NCBI RefSeq assembly: GCF_042683685.1
Contig: NZ_JBHUOP010000003.1
Location: 372,001 to 436,000, forward strand
Direction: 5' to 3'
DNA: 64,000 nucleotides
DNA from: Timonella corticicola
GTDB taxonomy: Bacteria; Actinomycetota; Actinomycetes; Actinomycetales; Cellulomonadaceae
A model generated the notes under the pieces. That model was not told where the DNA came from. It worked only from the letters and a program-made list of their open reading frames with translations, and did not search any database. A program made the translations under genes and the position numbers. Positions 8,180 through 17,370 of the stretch are shown one piece after another (the first letter of the stretch is position 1; every line of letters starts with the position of its first letter).

Positions 8180-9154
8180 GTGTCTACCGACTCGTCAGTA
8201 CAGCACAACCAGCTCAGTACCGGACCTGGCGAGCGAGCAGTGAGGGTGGAAGAGATCCTCAGGTCTCTGCCCGAGGTTGATGAGTCCACTCCACTGGCTG
8301 TGCAACTTGCCGAGGATACCCGTAGAAGAGTGTCACTGCAGGGGCTGCAGTTCCCCCATCCCGACAGAACACGCATCATCACGGTCGCGAATCAAAAGGG
8401 TGGGGTAGGGAAGACCACCTCGACCGTGAATTTGGCCGCGGCACTCGCGCAGGGCGGTCTGAGCGTTCTGGTCATTGACTCCGATCCACAGGGCAATGCC
8501 TCAACAGCGCTTGGAGTGGACCATCGCGCGGGAATCCCCTCGGTGTACGATGTCCTCGTCAATGAGGAGCCGCTCAGTTATGCGATCACTCAGTGCCCTG
8601 ATCTTGAGAATCTACTCGTGGTCCCCGCGACGATTGACCTCTCAGGTGCTGAGATCGAACTGGTATCGCTTGTTTCACGTGAAACAAGGCTTCGCCGGGC
8701 AGTGGATGAGTACGTGCTTGAACGCGAACAGGCGGGCCTTCCGCGACTCGACTATATTCTCGTGGACTGCCCACCGAGCCTCGGACTGTTGACATTGAAT
8801 GCGTTTGTGACGGGGCGTGAAGTGCTCATCCCGATTCAGTGCGAGTACTACGCACTTGAGGGTTTGAGCCAACTGCTCAAGACGATCACAATGATTCAAC
8901 AGCACCTGAACCCCGAACTTCATGTATCTACAATTCTGTTGACCATGTTCGATGCGCGTACGAATCTTGCTCAGCAAGTTGCTCAAGAGGTGCGCGACCA
9001 CTTTGGTGAACAGACCCTAGAGACAACGATCCCGCGTTCGGTGCGTATATCCGAGGCTCCTTCCTACGGGCAGTCGGTGGTCACCTATGAACCGACATCG
9101 ACGGGTGCTCTTGCGTATCGTCAGGCTGCCTATGAGTTAGCCGTCCGTAACTGA
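8180..9154 (+). CDS. parA: Chromosome partitioning ATPase ParA/Soj
   Basis: Walker-type ATPase that moves ParB-parS complexes to segregate origins. The frame opens at an ATG at 8129, but the GTG at 8180 has a GGAGGGG site 6 bases upstream and is preferred (324 aa). An N-terminal extension of about 65 residues precedes the deviant Walker A KGGVGKTT; ILVDCPPSL is the Walker B region. The gene contains a parS site, whose codons give VSRET. parB follows after 53 bases. Confidence 0.96.
   Translation: MSTDSSVQHNQLSTGPGERAVRVEEILRSLPEVDESTPLAVQLAEDTRRRVSLQGLQFPHPDRTRIITVANQKGGVGKTTSTVNLAAALAQGGLSVLVIDSDPQGNASTALGVDHRAGIPSVYDVLVNEEPLSYAITQCPDLENLLVVPATIDLSGAEIELVSLVSRETRLRRAVDEYVLEREQAGLPRLDYILVDCPPSLGLLTLNAFVTGREVLIPIQCEYYALEGLSQLLKTITMIQQHLNPELHVSTILLTMFDARTNLAQQVAQEVRDHFGEQTLETTIPRSVRISEAPSYGQSVVTYEPTSTGALAYRQAAYELAVRN
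8671..8686. promoter_or_regulatory. parS site 4, inside parA
   Basis: Perfect 16-bp TGTTTCACGTGAAACA within the parA coding region. The palindrome extends to 20 bp (8669-8688). Confidence 0.95.
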
Positions 9155-9207
9155 CCCATTTCCACTCCGCTGCGGCGGAAAATGTATACAACTATGGAGG
9201 ATCCATC

Positions 9208-10362
9208 GTGGCAGAAAAGAAGCGTGGTCTGGGTCGTGGTCTTGGCGCACTCATTCCCACGACTCCCGAGGGTGAACGTCCCGTTGACGTGTTCTTTCCT
9301 GACCAAAACGCAGCAGGGCGCGGCACTCAACGCCCATCCTTGATGTCTGACTCAGCGCGGGAGTTGCTAACATCCACGCCACGTATCCGGACCTCTGCTG
9401 ATGTGGAGTCCACGAGTCCGTCGAAGGCGAAGAACACCTCTCGCAGGGCGGCAACCAAAAAGCCTGTATCCGATGTTTCACGTGAAACAGCACGCTCCGC
9501 ATCAACGCCAGATCTTGACGGGGGAGTGGAACTGGTGCCCGTTCCAGGTGCACACTTTGCTGAGTTGCCTGTTGCAAGTATTCGGCCGAACCCAAAACAG
9601 CCGCGCGTAAACTTTGACGAGGACGAACTCCAAGAACTCGTTGATTCAATCCGAGAGATCGGTGTGCTTCAGCCTGTTGTTGTCCGGCCGGCAGAAGATG
9701 GATACGAACTCATCATGGGTGAACGCCGGTGGCGGGCAACCCAAGAAGCTGGACTTGACTCCATCCCCGCGATCATCCGCGTCACGGAAGATCAGGACCT
9801 GCTTCGAGACGCCCTGCTTGAGAATCTGCACCGCAGCGCTCTCAATCCACTCGAAGAGGCTGCTGCATACCGCCAGTTGCTTGATGATTTTGGCTGCACG
9901 CATGAGGAGCTTGCGACTCGTATTGCGCGGTCGCGTCCACAGATCTCAAACACATTGCGGTTGTTGAACCTTCCCCCGCTTGTGCAACGCAGGGTTGCCG
10001 CGAGTGTTCTCTCTGCCGGACATGCACGGGCGCTGCTTGGCTTGCCGGACTCTGAACAGATCGAACGACTTGCTCAGCGTATCGTTGCCGAGGGACTCTC
10101 TGTGCGCGCAACGGAGGAGGCTGTTGCACTTGGTTCGAATAAGCCCGCGGTCAAGAAGACGCGTGCTGCACGGGCGCAGCGCAATGAGGCAGCGGAAAGT
10201 CTCGCCACACGTCTCTCGGACCGTTTCGATACACGCGTGAAGGTGGATGTTGGCAAGACCAAGGGAAGGCTCACCGTTGAGTTCGCAACGATTGAGGACC
10301 TGAATCGCATCCTTGCCGTTATGGCGCCTGACGAAGATGGTCTGCCGGCTCAGCATTCCTGA
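9208..10362 (+). CDS. parB: Chromosome partitioning protein ParB/Spo0J
   Basis: CTPase clamp that loads at parS and spreads to form the partition complex. 384 aa from a GTG start with a TGGAGGA site. A low-complexity N-terminal part (to about residue 110) is followed by the ParB domain with the CTP-binding motif GERRWRA, then a helix-turn-helix region (TRIARSRPQISNTLRLLNLP) and a C-terminal dimerisation domain. A parS site lies in the linker-coding part. Confidence 0.97.
   Translation: MAEKKRGLGRGLGALIPTTPEGERPVDVFFPDQNAAGRGTQRPSLMSDSARELLTSTPRIRTSADVESTSPSKAKNTSRRAATKKPVSDVSRETARSASTPDLDGGVELVPVPGAHFAELPVASIRPNPKQPRVNFDEDELQELVDSIREIGVLQPVVVRPAEDGYELIMGERRWRATQEAGLDSIPAIIRVTEDQDLLRDALLENLHRSALNPLEEAAAYRQLLDDFGCTHEELATRIARSRPQISNTLRLLNLPPLVQRRVAASVLSAGHARALLGLPDSEQIERLAQRIVAEGLSVRATEEAVALGSNKPAVKKTRAARAQRNEAAESLATRLSDRFDTRVKVDVGKTKGRLTVEFATIEDLNRILAVMAPDEDGLPAQHS
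9474..9489. promoter_or_regulatory. parS site 5, inside parB
   Basis: Perfect TGTTTCACGTGAAACA in the part of parB that codes for the disordered N-terminal linker (residues DVSRETA). Confidence 0.95.
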
Positions 10363-10477
10363 GGTTTGTCTGGTTGGTCTTAGGCGGTCGAAGGTTCCGA
10401 GCAGCCAAGTGATGATGGTTTTCGATCTTGGTTGTCCGTGGTAACCCTCCAGTAGACAGTGCCTGGCAAAGTGATCC

Positions 10478-10604
10478 TATCTGACGAATTTTACAAAGAA
10501 TGTCAGATAAGTGAATGTAAAAACGCCCTCTGGGACGCGTTTTCTGCGAGTAGGTGGGGTGATTCCCCATCAGTGCAGATAAGCGGCCCTCAGAGGGCGT
10601 TTTC
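10478..10604. terminator. Nested inverted repeats between convergent parB and ddl, probable bidirectional terminator
   Basis: A 13-bp arm AAAACGCCCTCTG (10520-10532) pairs with CAGAGGGCGTTTT (10591-10603). On either strand the structure ends in a GC stem followed by T residues, as a bidirectional terminator would. Alternative small stems exist: GCCCT-CAG-AGGGC directly before the plus-strand T-run, an internal TGGGG/CCCCA hairpin (10555-10568), and an outer TATCTGAC/GTCAGATA pair (10478-10485 and 10502-10509). Confidence 0.75.
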
Positions 10605-10661
10605 TATGGTCGTGATGATCTCGCGTGCTGCAAGAAACTCACACGGCATCGAGAATGCGGA

Positions 10662-11936
10662 CTAGAACAACTCGTTGCCGTGCATGTGGGCCGTGGGATC
10701 TGAGTCGTTGCTCGCAGTGAAGATGTCGTCGGGTTGCTCAGTCGGTGTAACTGACTCGGTAGTCGAGGTTGCACCTTGAGTGGGCGTAGCTGGATCACCA
10801 TCGAGCGAACTGACGGGCGGTTCAGGGTCCGAATCAGTGATTGATTCGCCAACAGAATCGGAGATCACGTCAGCCTCGGCATCACTGAGCGGGAATTCAG
10901 GAGACTTGGAGGCGGGTCTGGAGTCCGGTTCCGTCGCCTCTGAGTCAAGAACAGGTACCGCACTGACGGAAGACTCGAACTCCGGAGCTGGGGTATCTGC
11001 GAGTACGGCTTCAACCCAGCCGCTATACACTGCCGCCAGAGAAGAACCTGTTGCAACAACGGACTGGGGTAGTAGCGATGTCTCGGTCATCCCAGGAGCC
11101 ACGTTCACCTCGAGGAACCAGATGGTGCCGTCCTCGCCGATGATCATGTCGGTGCGCGAAATGTGTCGAAGTCCCAGTGCCTTGTGTGCGGTGATTGCCG
11201 TGGACTGAACCTCAGCGATCAGATCCGCGGACAAGCGTGCTGGAGTGAAGTACTGGGTACGCCCGGGGTTGTACCGCGCATCGTAGTCGTAGGGTCCATC
11301 GGTAACGATTTCAACGGGTGGCAGTGCCTCGATCCCGGAAGGGGTGTCGATCACGGACACTGCAACCTCGGTTCCGGATACGGCCCTCTCGATGAGTGCC
11401 AGTTCGGAGTAGGCGAAGCAGTCCACGAGCGCCTGAGGCAGCGCGTTGGCATCCTTGACCAGGGTCACGCCGAGAGCGGAGCCACCACGGGCTGGCTTGA
11501 CCACGAGTGGCAGACCAAGTTTGGACACGACGGCACCCATGACGGATTGCGCTCCGAGTTCGCGGAACAGTGACTGAGGCAGCGTCACGTACTGTGGCGT
11601 GGAGATTCCAGCTGCGCCAAGCACGGACTTGGCCACGGGCTTGTTCCACCCGATGCGGCTCTCGCGAGGGCGGGTGCCAAGGTAGTTCAGGTCAAGGAGT
11701 TCGAGGATGTCCCGTAGTGATCCGTCCTCGCCACTTGCCCCGTGGAGGAGTGGCCAGACCAGATCGGGCTGCGAGGCTGAAAGCGTGGGAATGAGGTTGG
11801 CGTCAACGTCGAGGACATCGACTGTGTGTCCTGCGGCGCGGAGCGCTTCGGCGACTCGACGTCCGGAGCGGATGGATACGTCGCGTTCGTGGGACAGCCC
11901 ACCGGCGAGGATGACTACGTGTGGTGAGGTGCTCAT
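10662..11936 (-). CDS. D-alanine--D-alanine ligase family ATP-grasp protein with long acidic tail
   Basis: ATP-grasp ligase that would make the D-Ala-D-Ala dipeptide for peptidoglycan. The N-terminal domain has GGLSHERDVSIRSG and LLHGASGEDG, and the catalytic part has VKPARGGSALGV and FLEVNVAPGMT, all typical Ddl motifs. The enzyme proper ends near residue 330; about 95 further residues are rich in Asp, Glu, Ser, Pro and Thr and end in HMHGNELF. It overlaps the upstream aminotransferase by 4 bases. Because the genome may carry a second ddl elsewhere, I leave the symbol blank. Confidence 0.88.
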   Translation of the reverse strand: MSTSPHVVILAGGLSHERDVSIRSGRRVAEALRAAGHTVDVLDVDANLIPTLSASQPDLVWPLLHGASGEDGSLRDILELLDLNYLGTRPRESRIGWNKPVAKSVLGAAGISTPQYVTLPQSLFRELGAQSVMGAVVSKLGLPLVVKPARGGSALGVTLVKDANALPQALVDCFAYSELALIERAVSGTEVAVSVIDTPSGIEALPPVEIVTDGPYDYDARYNPGRTQYFTPARLSADLIAEVQSTAITAHKALGLRHISRTDMIIGEDGTIWFLEVNVAPGMTETSLLPQSVVATGSSLAAVYSGWVEAVLADTPAPEFESSVSAVPVLDSEATEPDSRPASKSPEFPLSDAEADVISDSVGESITDSDPEPPVSSLDGDPATPTQGATSTTESVTPTEQPDDIFTASNDSDPTAHMHGNELF

Positions 11937-13282
11937 GCGATATCTGGTCCTGGTACGTCGACGTCGGTTACATCGTCTAGTTGAGGTGTGGTTCCGAAGA
12001 TTTCGACGGATTCACGTTCGGCGCTGATAACGGCTGCGAGGCGTCTCACGCCCTCGCGGATCGTTGCCTCGTCGGGATAACAGAACGAGAGGCGCAGATG
12101 ATCGGCGCCGGTTCCATCGTAGAAGAATGCGGTACCGGGGGTGTATGCGACGCGACCGGTGACGGCGCGCGGCAGCATGGTTTTGGAGTCGAGGCCTGGT
12201 GGGAGTTTGACCCACACGTAGAATCCGCCCTCGGGAACGTTCCAGGTGGCGTCGGGCAGGAACTCGGAGAGTGCGGCGATCATGGCGTCCCGGCGTGACT
12301 TGTACATCGAGCGGAACTCTTCGATCTGCCTCTTCCAGTCATGGTTGGACAGGTAGGCTTCGATGGCCATTTGAGAGGCGTGTGAGGGGCACAGGATTGC
12401 CGACTCTTGGGCGAGCACGAGTTTCTCGCGGACGGCGTGTGGCGCAACAACCCATCCAACGCGGTACCCCGGTGCGAAGGTTTTGGAGAAGGAACCGAGG
12501 TAGACCACTCCTTCTTCCTCGAATGAGCGCATTGCCGGTAGTGGTTCGCCATCGAATCCGAGTAGTCCGTAGGGGTTGTCCTCGATCACGACCACGCCGT
12601 GGCGCTTACAGATGTCGACGACCTGGTGGCGTCGCTCCAACGAGAGGGTCACGCCCGCGGGGTTGTGGAAGTTTGGGATGGTGTAGAGGAACTTGACGCG
12701 TTTTCCCTGCTCTTTGAGGCGCACGATGCTCTCTTCGAGTTCGGATGGCACGAGTCCAGCAGCATCCATGTGGACGTGCTCGACCTCTGCCTCGTAGGAG
12801 CGGAACACGGACAGCGCACCAACGTAGGAGGGTGCTTCTGCGATGATGACATCGCCTGGGTCGATGAAGATGCGGGTCACGAGGTCGAGAGCCTGCTGTG
12901 ATCCGGTGGTCACGACGATGTCGTCTGGGTGGGCGTCGATCGCTTCGAGGCGCATGACGTCCACGATTTTCTCGCGCAGGAGTGGGCGGCCCTGTCCGGA
13001 ACCGTATTGGAGCGCGGTCATGCCCTCGGTGGCGATGACCTTTGCCGTGAGTTCGGCGATGTCATCGAGTGGTAGATCGGCGAGGTTGGGCATCCCGCCT
13101 GCAAGGGAGACGACCTCGGGGCGACTCGCCACCGCGAACAACGCTCGGACCTCGGACGCTCGCATGTTGTGTGCGCGCTGCGCGTAGGCGCCGAACCATG
13201 GGTCTAAACGTGTTCCCTGTGCGGGTGGAGTATTCGAGGTCACCATTCCAGTTTGCCACGGTTTACGAGCGATCCTGTGCAT
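11933..13282 (-). CDS. PLP-dependent fold-I aminotransferase (2-aminoadipate/MocR-type catalytic domain)
   Basis: 449 aa; transfers amino groups using pyridoxal phosphate, substrate not evident. Family motifs: the TTGSQQALDLV stretch, NPAGVT, EDNPYG and the PLP lysine in GSFSKTFAPGYRVGW. There is no GntR DNA-binding domain, so it is a free-standing enzyme and not a MocR regulator. The start is uncertain: ATG at 13282 or ATG at 13246 (giving VTSNTPPAQ); neither has a clear ribosome site. The gene overlaps ddl by 4 bases, so both are probably co-expressed. Confidence 0.88.
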   Translation of the reverse strand: MHRIARKPWQTGMVTSNTPPAQGTRLDPWFGAYAQRAHNMRASEVRALFAVASRPEVVSLAGGMPNLADLPLDDIAELTAKVIATEGMTALQYGSGQGRPLLREKIVDVMRLEAIDAHPDDIVVTTGSQQALDLVTRIFIDPGDVIIAEAPSYVGALSVFRSYEAEVEHVHMDAAGLVPSELEESIVRLKEQGKRVKFLYTIPNFHNPAGVTLSLERRHQVVDICKRHGVVVIEDNPYGLLGFDGEPLPAMRSFEEEGVVYLGSFSKTFAPGYRVGWVVAPHAVREKLVLAQESAILCPSHASQMAIEAYLSNHDWKRQIEEFRSMYKSRRDAMIAALSEFLPDATWNVPEGGFYVWVKLPPGLDSKTMLPRAVTGRVAYTPGTAFFYDGTGADHLRLSFCYPDEATIREGVRRLAAVISAERESVEIFGTTPQLDDVTDVDVPGPDIA

Positions 13283-13533
13283 CGAGAGGTTTCAACCCAG
13301 AATGTGAAACATAATCTGTCGCAGTTCTTCACAGTTGACGGTGCTGTTGGCACCGTCGTATTGGCGACGATCAGTCGAGTTGGCCTCGCATCGCGCCGCA
13401 CGATATGGGTTGGGTCAGTTCTGAATCTGGAGGAGCATTGACATCCACTGTCGTGAGACCCGCTCACAGCCATGTGACGGCACATGAAACCATGGTCTGT
13501 GTATGCTCGCGCCGTCGTCTCTGGGAGGTTTGG

Positions 13534-13956
13534 ATGATTATTGATCTTGAGGGTATCGATGATCCACGGTGGAGCACTGCCTTGCCGGTGCTCCAGGAAC
13601 TGCGTCCTCACCTCACCCGAGAGCTACTTACGCAGGTCCTTGTCGAAGGACAGCCGCAGGGGCTGAGGTTTACCGCACTCTTCCAGGACGAAGCGTGCGT
13701 GGCGGTGGCAGGATGGCGAATCATCTCCAACACCAGCGCGATCCGCAAACTGTACGTGGACGATCTCTCGACGACCTCCATGGCACGCTCACGTGGACAT
13801 GGTGCGCAACTCCTGGCGGAACTGAATCAACGAGCCCGTGCACTCGGGTGCTCTACGATCGAACTGGATTCAGGAGTGCAGCGCCACAACGCCCACAGGT
13901 TCTACCTTCGGGAGCGCATGGACATCAGTTCGTTCCACTTCAGGAAAAGCCTGTGA
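13534..13956 (+). CDS. GNAT family N-acetyltransferase
   Basis: 140 aa. The acetyl-CoA binding motif A is visible as RSRGHGAQLLAELNQRARAL. The frame opens upstream at 13405, but the ATG at 13534 follows a strong GGGAGG site and gives the normal length. Substrate unknown. It is isolated between the divergent aminotransferase and convergent trxA. Confidence 0.85.
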   Translation: MIIDLEGIDDPRWSTALPVLQELRPHLTRELLTQVLVEGQPQGLRFTALFQDEACVAVAGWRIISNTSAIRKLYVDDLSTTSMARSRGHGAQLLAELNQRARALGCSTIELDSGVQRHNAHRFYLRERMDISSFHFRKSL

Positions 13957-13995
13957 CCATTCGCGGGTCAGAGGAGTGGATGTGGCTGGAAAGCT

Positions 13996-14322
13996 CTAGA
14001 GTGCGGCCTCGAGTTTTTCGCTCAGTTCACGCTTTGGACGCGCCCCGTTGATCGACTCGACGAGTTCGCCGCCCTTGAAGATGTAGAGCGTGGGAATCGA
14101 GACGATTCCGAACTTCGCGGCAGTCTCGGGGTTGGCATCCACGTCGATCTTGGCGATCTTGACGCGGCCGTCGTATTCGTTCGCCAACTCATCCAGGATT
14201 GGGGCGACCTGGCGGCACGGCCCGCACCATTCTGCCCAAAAATCCACGAGAACGGGGAGATCTGAGCCGAGGACCTCGTCGGCGAAGGTGTCATCGAATA
14301 CTTCAACGGTGTTACCGCTCAT
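13996..14322 (-). CDS. trxA: Thioredoxin
   Basis: 108-aa cytoplasmic disulfide reductase with the active site WCGPCRQ and the cis-proline in SIPTLYIFKGG. The ATG start has an AGGAGA site. It lies downstream of trxB on the same strand (143-base gap), so the pair forms the usual thioredoxin system. A second thioredoxin is encoded at 50409-50726. Confidence 0.95.
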   Translation of the reverse strand: MSGNTVEVFDDTFADEVLGSDLPVLVDFWAEWCGPCRQVAPILDELANEYDGRVKIAKIDVDANPETAAKFGIVSIPTLYIFKGGELVESINGARPKRELSEKLEAAL

Positions 14323-14465
14323 GTCATTCTCCTGAGAACTGCGTTGGTGTGAATGGGGCTGTTGCCATGTCAGTGCGCCACGGGCGGTGTTACCCGCGAG
14401 ATCCTGGGCCGCAGCCTGTCCGTTGGGTTCACCCGAGGCATGAAAGCCGGTGAGTGTCGAACTGA

Positions 14466-15410
14466 TCAGTTGTCCGCGAGGGACTCAAGGTAGTGCTGTG
14501 CGTCAAGTGCCGCGGAACATCCGGAACCTGCTGCTGTGATTGCCTGACGATAGGTGTGGTCTACGAGATCGCCGCAGGCGAAGACGCCCGTGAGGTTGGT
14601 CTTGGTGCTGCGCCCCTGGACCTTGACGTAGCCATTGTCGTCGAGTTCGATCTGGCCGGCCAACAGTTCGGAGCGGGGATCGTGTCCGATCGCGACGAAT
14701 AGGCCGGTCGCCTCGAGCAGGCGTTCTTCACCGGTGACCGTGTCGCGCAGGACAAGTGATTCCACTTTGTCCTCGCCGTTGATGCCGACGACAGCGGAGT
14801 TCCAGACGAACTCGATCTTTGGATCGTTGAGAGCCCGCTCTGCCATGATCTTGGAGGCGCGCAGTTCGTCGCGTCGGTGCACGATGGTGACCTTGGATGC
14901 GAAGCGGGTCAGGAAGGTTGCCTCCTCCATTGCGGAGTCTCCTCCTCCGACCACAACGATGTTCTGGTCTTTGAAGAAGAACCCGTCGCAGGTTGCACAC
15001 CAGGACACGCCACGGCCGGAGAGCCGTTTCTCGTCGGGTAGTCCGATCTCTCGGTATGCGGACCCGGTCGCGAGGATGACCGCACGCGCCGTGATGGTTT
15101 CGCCACCGCCGGTGATGATGGTCTTCACGGGTCCATCAAGGTGCACCTCGGTTGCGTCATCCCACTCGATGATGGCACCGAACTTCTCGGCCTGCTGCTG
15201 CATATTGGTCATGAGGTCTGGCCCCATGATCCCCTCGGGGAATCCGGGGAAGTTCTCGACCTCGGTTGTGTTCATGAGCGCGCCGCCTGCGGTGATGGAA
15301 CCGGCGAGCACGTAGGGGGTGAGCCCTGCGCGTGCGGCGTAGGTGGCCGCGGTGTACCCGGCTGGGCCGGAGCCGATGATGACGACGTCGTGGGTGGCGG
15401 TCTCGGTCAC
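14466..15410 (-). CDS. trxB: Thioredoxin-disulfide reductase
   Basis: NADPH-dependent FAD enzyme that keeps thioredoxin reduced. FAD motif GSGPAGYTAATYAARAG, redox centre CATCD, and NADPH motif GGGDSAMEEA are all present. The frame extends to 15440, but the GTG at 15410 follows AAAGGA and gives the normal 314 aa. Confidence 0.96.
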   Translation of the reverse strand: MTETATHDVVIIGSGPAGYTAATYAARAGLTPYVLAGSITAGGALMNTTEVENFPGFPEGIMGPDLMTNMQQQAEKFGAIIEWDDATEVHLDGPVKTIITGGGETITARAVILATGSAYREIGLPDEKRLSGRGVSWCATCDGFFFKDQNIVVVGGGDSAMEEATFLTRFASKVTIVHRRDELRASKIMAERALNDPKIEFVWNSAVVGINGEDKVESLVLRDTVTGEERLLEATGLFVAIGHDPRSELLAGQIELDDNGYVKVQGRSTKTNLTGVFACGDLVDHTYRQAITAAGSGCSAALDAQHYLESLADN

Positions 15411-15508
15411 GTGAGTTCCTTTGGTGTGTCTTTGGCGCATGCGGCAAGGGCTGTATGAAGCCGTTCAGTGTGGCTAACAGTGCGGTGGTCGGATTCATTC
15501 CTGAGGAG

Positions 15509-17284
15509 TCAGGTGATGGTTACCTCGTAGATGTAGGCGCGGAATTTTCCGGTGTCATCTGAGGGGAGTTCGGTGAACCAGATAACAATGGAGTCCGTCT
15601 TTACCGGCTGTTCCAGGCGGAACATGGTTTCGCCGTTCATCGAGCCGGAGGCGAGAAGTTCGCCACCTCCTGGATCATCAGCGCTGGTTGCTCGGATCTC
15701 TACTTTGCCGCCGGTGTTGGCGCTCGAGATCAGGACAGAGGTAACGGTCGACTCTTCCTCAAGGCCGATCTGTACTCCGATTCCCGATTTCGCGATGCCG
15801 CCGAACGCGGCGGTGCGGTAGGTGCGCGAGTACCACGGTTGAGTGGTGGAGCCGTCGATCAGGCGGTCCTGTAGTTCGGGGTGTTCGTTGCCATCGCCAT
15901 CGGGGTCAAGGGCCTGAGCAGTCTTCATGACCGGCAGGATGATGTCCTCGGTCGGTTCCGTTTCAGTGGGTTCGTCAGTGACCTCTGCTGCAGGGTTGGT
16001 CGGACGACCGCTCGGCGCCACGACAACTGGATCCATGGGTGCCGTGAGGGCATTGACCGCCCATACGCCGCCTGTGACGATTGCTCCAAGGAACAACACG
16101 AGGATGAACGGGGTCGGGTTGAACCCGCCGTGCTTGGCTGGCTGTGTTGGTGGCTGAGACCATTCCATGGCTTGCGGGGCCGCCTGTTCTTGTGGGACGG
16201 GTGGTGGTACGGCGGGTGGCGGGGTGGTTTCACCGAGCGTGATGTCGTTGGTTGCCGGCAGGAACCGCGGTGGTCTGCCCGATTCACGTGCTGCGGTCGC
16301 ATCGGGGCTGCTCGTCACAGCGAGGGGGTTTGCTGCATTGAGTTCGGCACTGCCCGCAAGGGCGGCGGCTGCGCCGCCAATCGAGGCGGCACCCAGTCCT
16401 GCGACAACCGCTGGTGGCTGGGTCGATGGTAGTGGTGCGCTTGCCGACGCTCCGGTACGTGCGCTCGTCCGTTTCGGTGGGTCAGAGGTCACCGGGGGAA
16501 CAGGATCTTGCGGTTCGTCTGGCGAACTCACCTCGGTGACCTCTGGAAGATCGGATTCCGACCAGGCCCCGAGTGCTTCAAGGAAGTCGTGCGGGGTTGC
16601 GATACCGGTTTCGGTTCCATTGAGCAGATCGGTTGTGAACCGGTCAAGATGTTCGTCTGCGTCCTCGAGGAAACCCGTAAGGCGTGGGAGCGGAGTGGAC
16701 TCTTCCGTCATGTAGTTGGGCATGAGCCCCGTCAGCATGAAGTAGGTGAGTGCGGCAAGGCCGCGGGTGTCCTGGAACGCAAGTACGTCGTCGGAGATAT
16801 CCTCATTGAGCCCAAGGAAGTTGCGCGGTGCGAGGCCAGTGAGGATCGCGGTGTTCTTGTGGAAGTAGATGGAGTCGGCGGTGATGCCACCGTGCCTGAA
16901 ACCCTGGGTGTCCGCGGCCTTGACGAGGCTGCGCGCGATGGTCCCGATGACTGCCTTGGCCTGTGGGGTGGTGAACGGAGAACCTGCGATTGCCGCTGCG
17001 GTGGTGACGCCTGCGGGGCGTTCTGTGATGACGTATCGTTGGCCGGAACCCTTGTCGATGACATCGACGATACGGGCGATGTGTTCGACAGAGAGTTGGG
17101 CGGTTTCCTTTGCCCGGTTGATGGCGCCGCGAGCAATTGCATCATCAAGTACGTACACATTGACATCACGGCCAAAGATCTTGTCCCGTGCTCGCCATTT
17201 TTCAACGTCTATACGCGGTGAGGTCTCAAGGGTGTTGACCTCATAGCGGGCAACGAGGGTGGTTCCAGGCTCTAGCCGTGGCAC
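15509..17284 (-). CDS. MurJ-associated pseudokinase membrane protein
   Basis: 591 aa from a GTG at 17284 with a perfect CAGGAGG site; the frame extends to 17347 but without a ribosome site. The first 240 residues look like a serine/threonine kinase fold with degenerate catalysis: HGGITAD (around residue 131) stands where HRDLKPxN belongs, and no DFG is seen. A proline-rich linker follows, one membrane segment (about 392-413), and an extracellular C-terminal beta-rich domain resembling a discoidin fold. In Mycobacterium the pseudokinase and this C-terminal part are fused to MurJ (MviN). Here they are separate but adjacent (86-base gap). Probably regulates lipid II export. Confidence 0.85.
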   Translation of the reverse strand: MPRLEPGTTLVARYEVNTLETSPRIDVEKWRARDKIFGRDVNVYVLDDAIARGAINRAKETAQLSVEHIARIVDVIDKGSGQRYVITERPAGVTTAAAIAGSPFTTPQAKAVIGTIARSLVKAADTQGFRHGGITADSIYFHKNTAILTGLAPRNFLGLNEDISDDVLAFQDTRGLAALTYFMLTGLMPNYMTEESTPLPRLTGFLEDADEHLDRFTTDLLNGTETGIATPHDFLEALGAWSESDLPEVTEVSSPDEPQDPVPPVTSDPPKRTSARTGASASAPLPSTQPPAVVAGLGAASIGGAAAALAGSAELNAANPLAVTSSPDATAARESGRPPRFLPATNDITLGETTPPPAVPPPVPQEQAAPQAMEWSQPPTQPAKHGGFNPTPFILVLFLGAIVTGGVWAVNALTAPMDPVVVAPSGRPTNPAAEVTDEPTETEPTEDIILPVMKTAQALDPDGDGNEHPELQDRLIDGSTTQPWYSRTYRTAAFGGIAKSGIGVQIGLEEESTVTSVLISSANTGGKVEIRATSADDPGGGELLASGSMNGETMFRLEQPVKTDSIVIWFTELPSDDTGKFRAYIYEVTIT

Positions 17285-17370
17285 TGGTTCCTCCTGACAG
17301 TGGCGTGAGCGTAAGGGTTTCGAGGCGTCGTGTTTTCTATCCCACATGGTACGCGAGCAACCGGCGTGAT

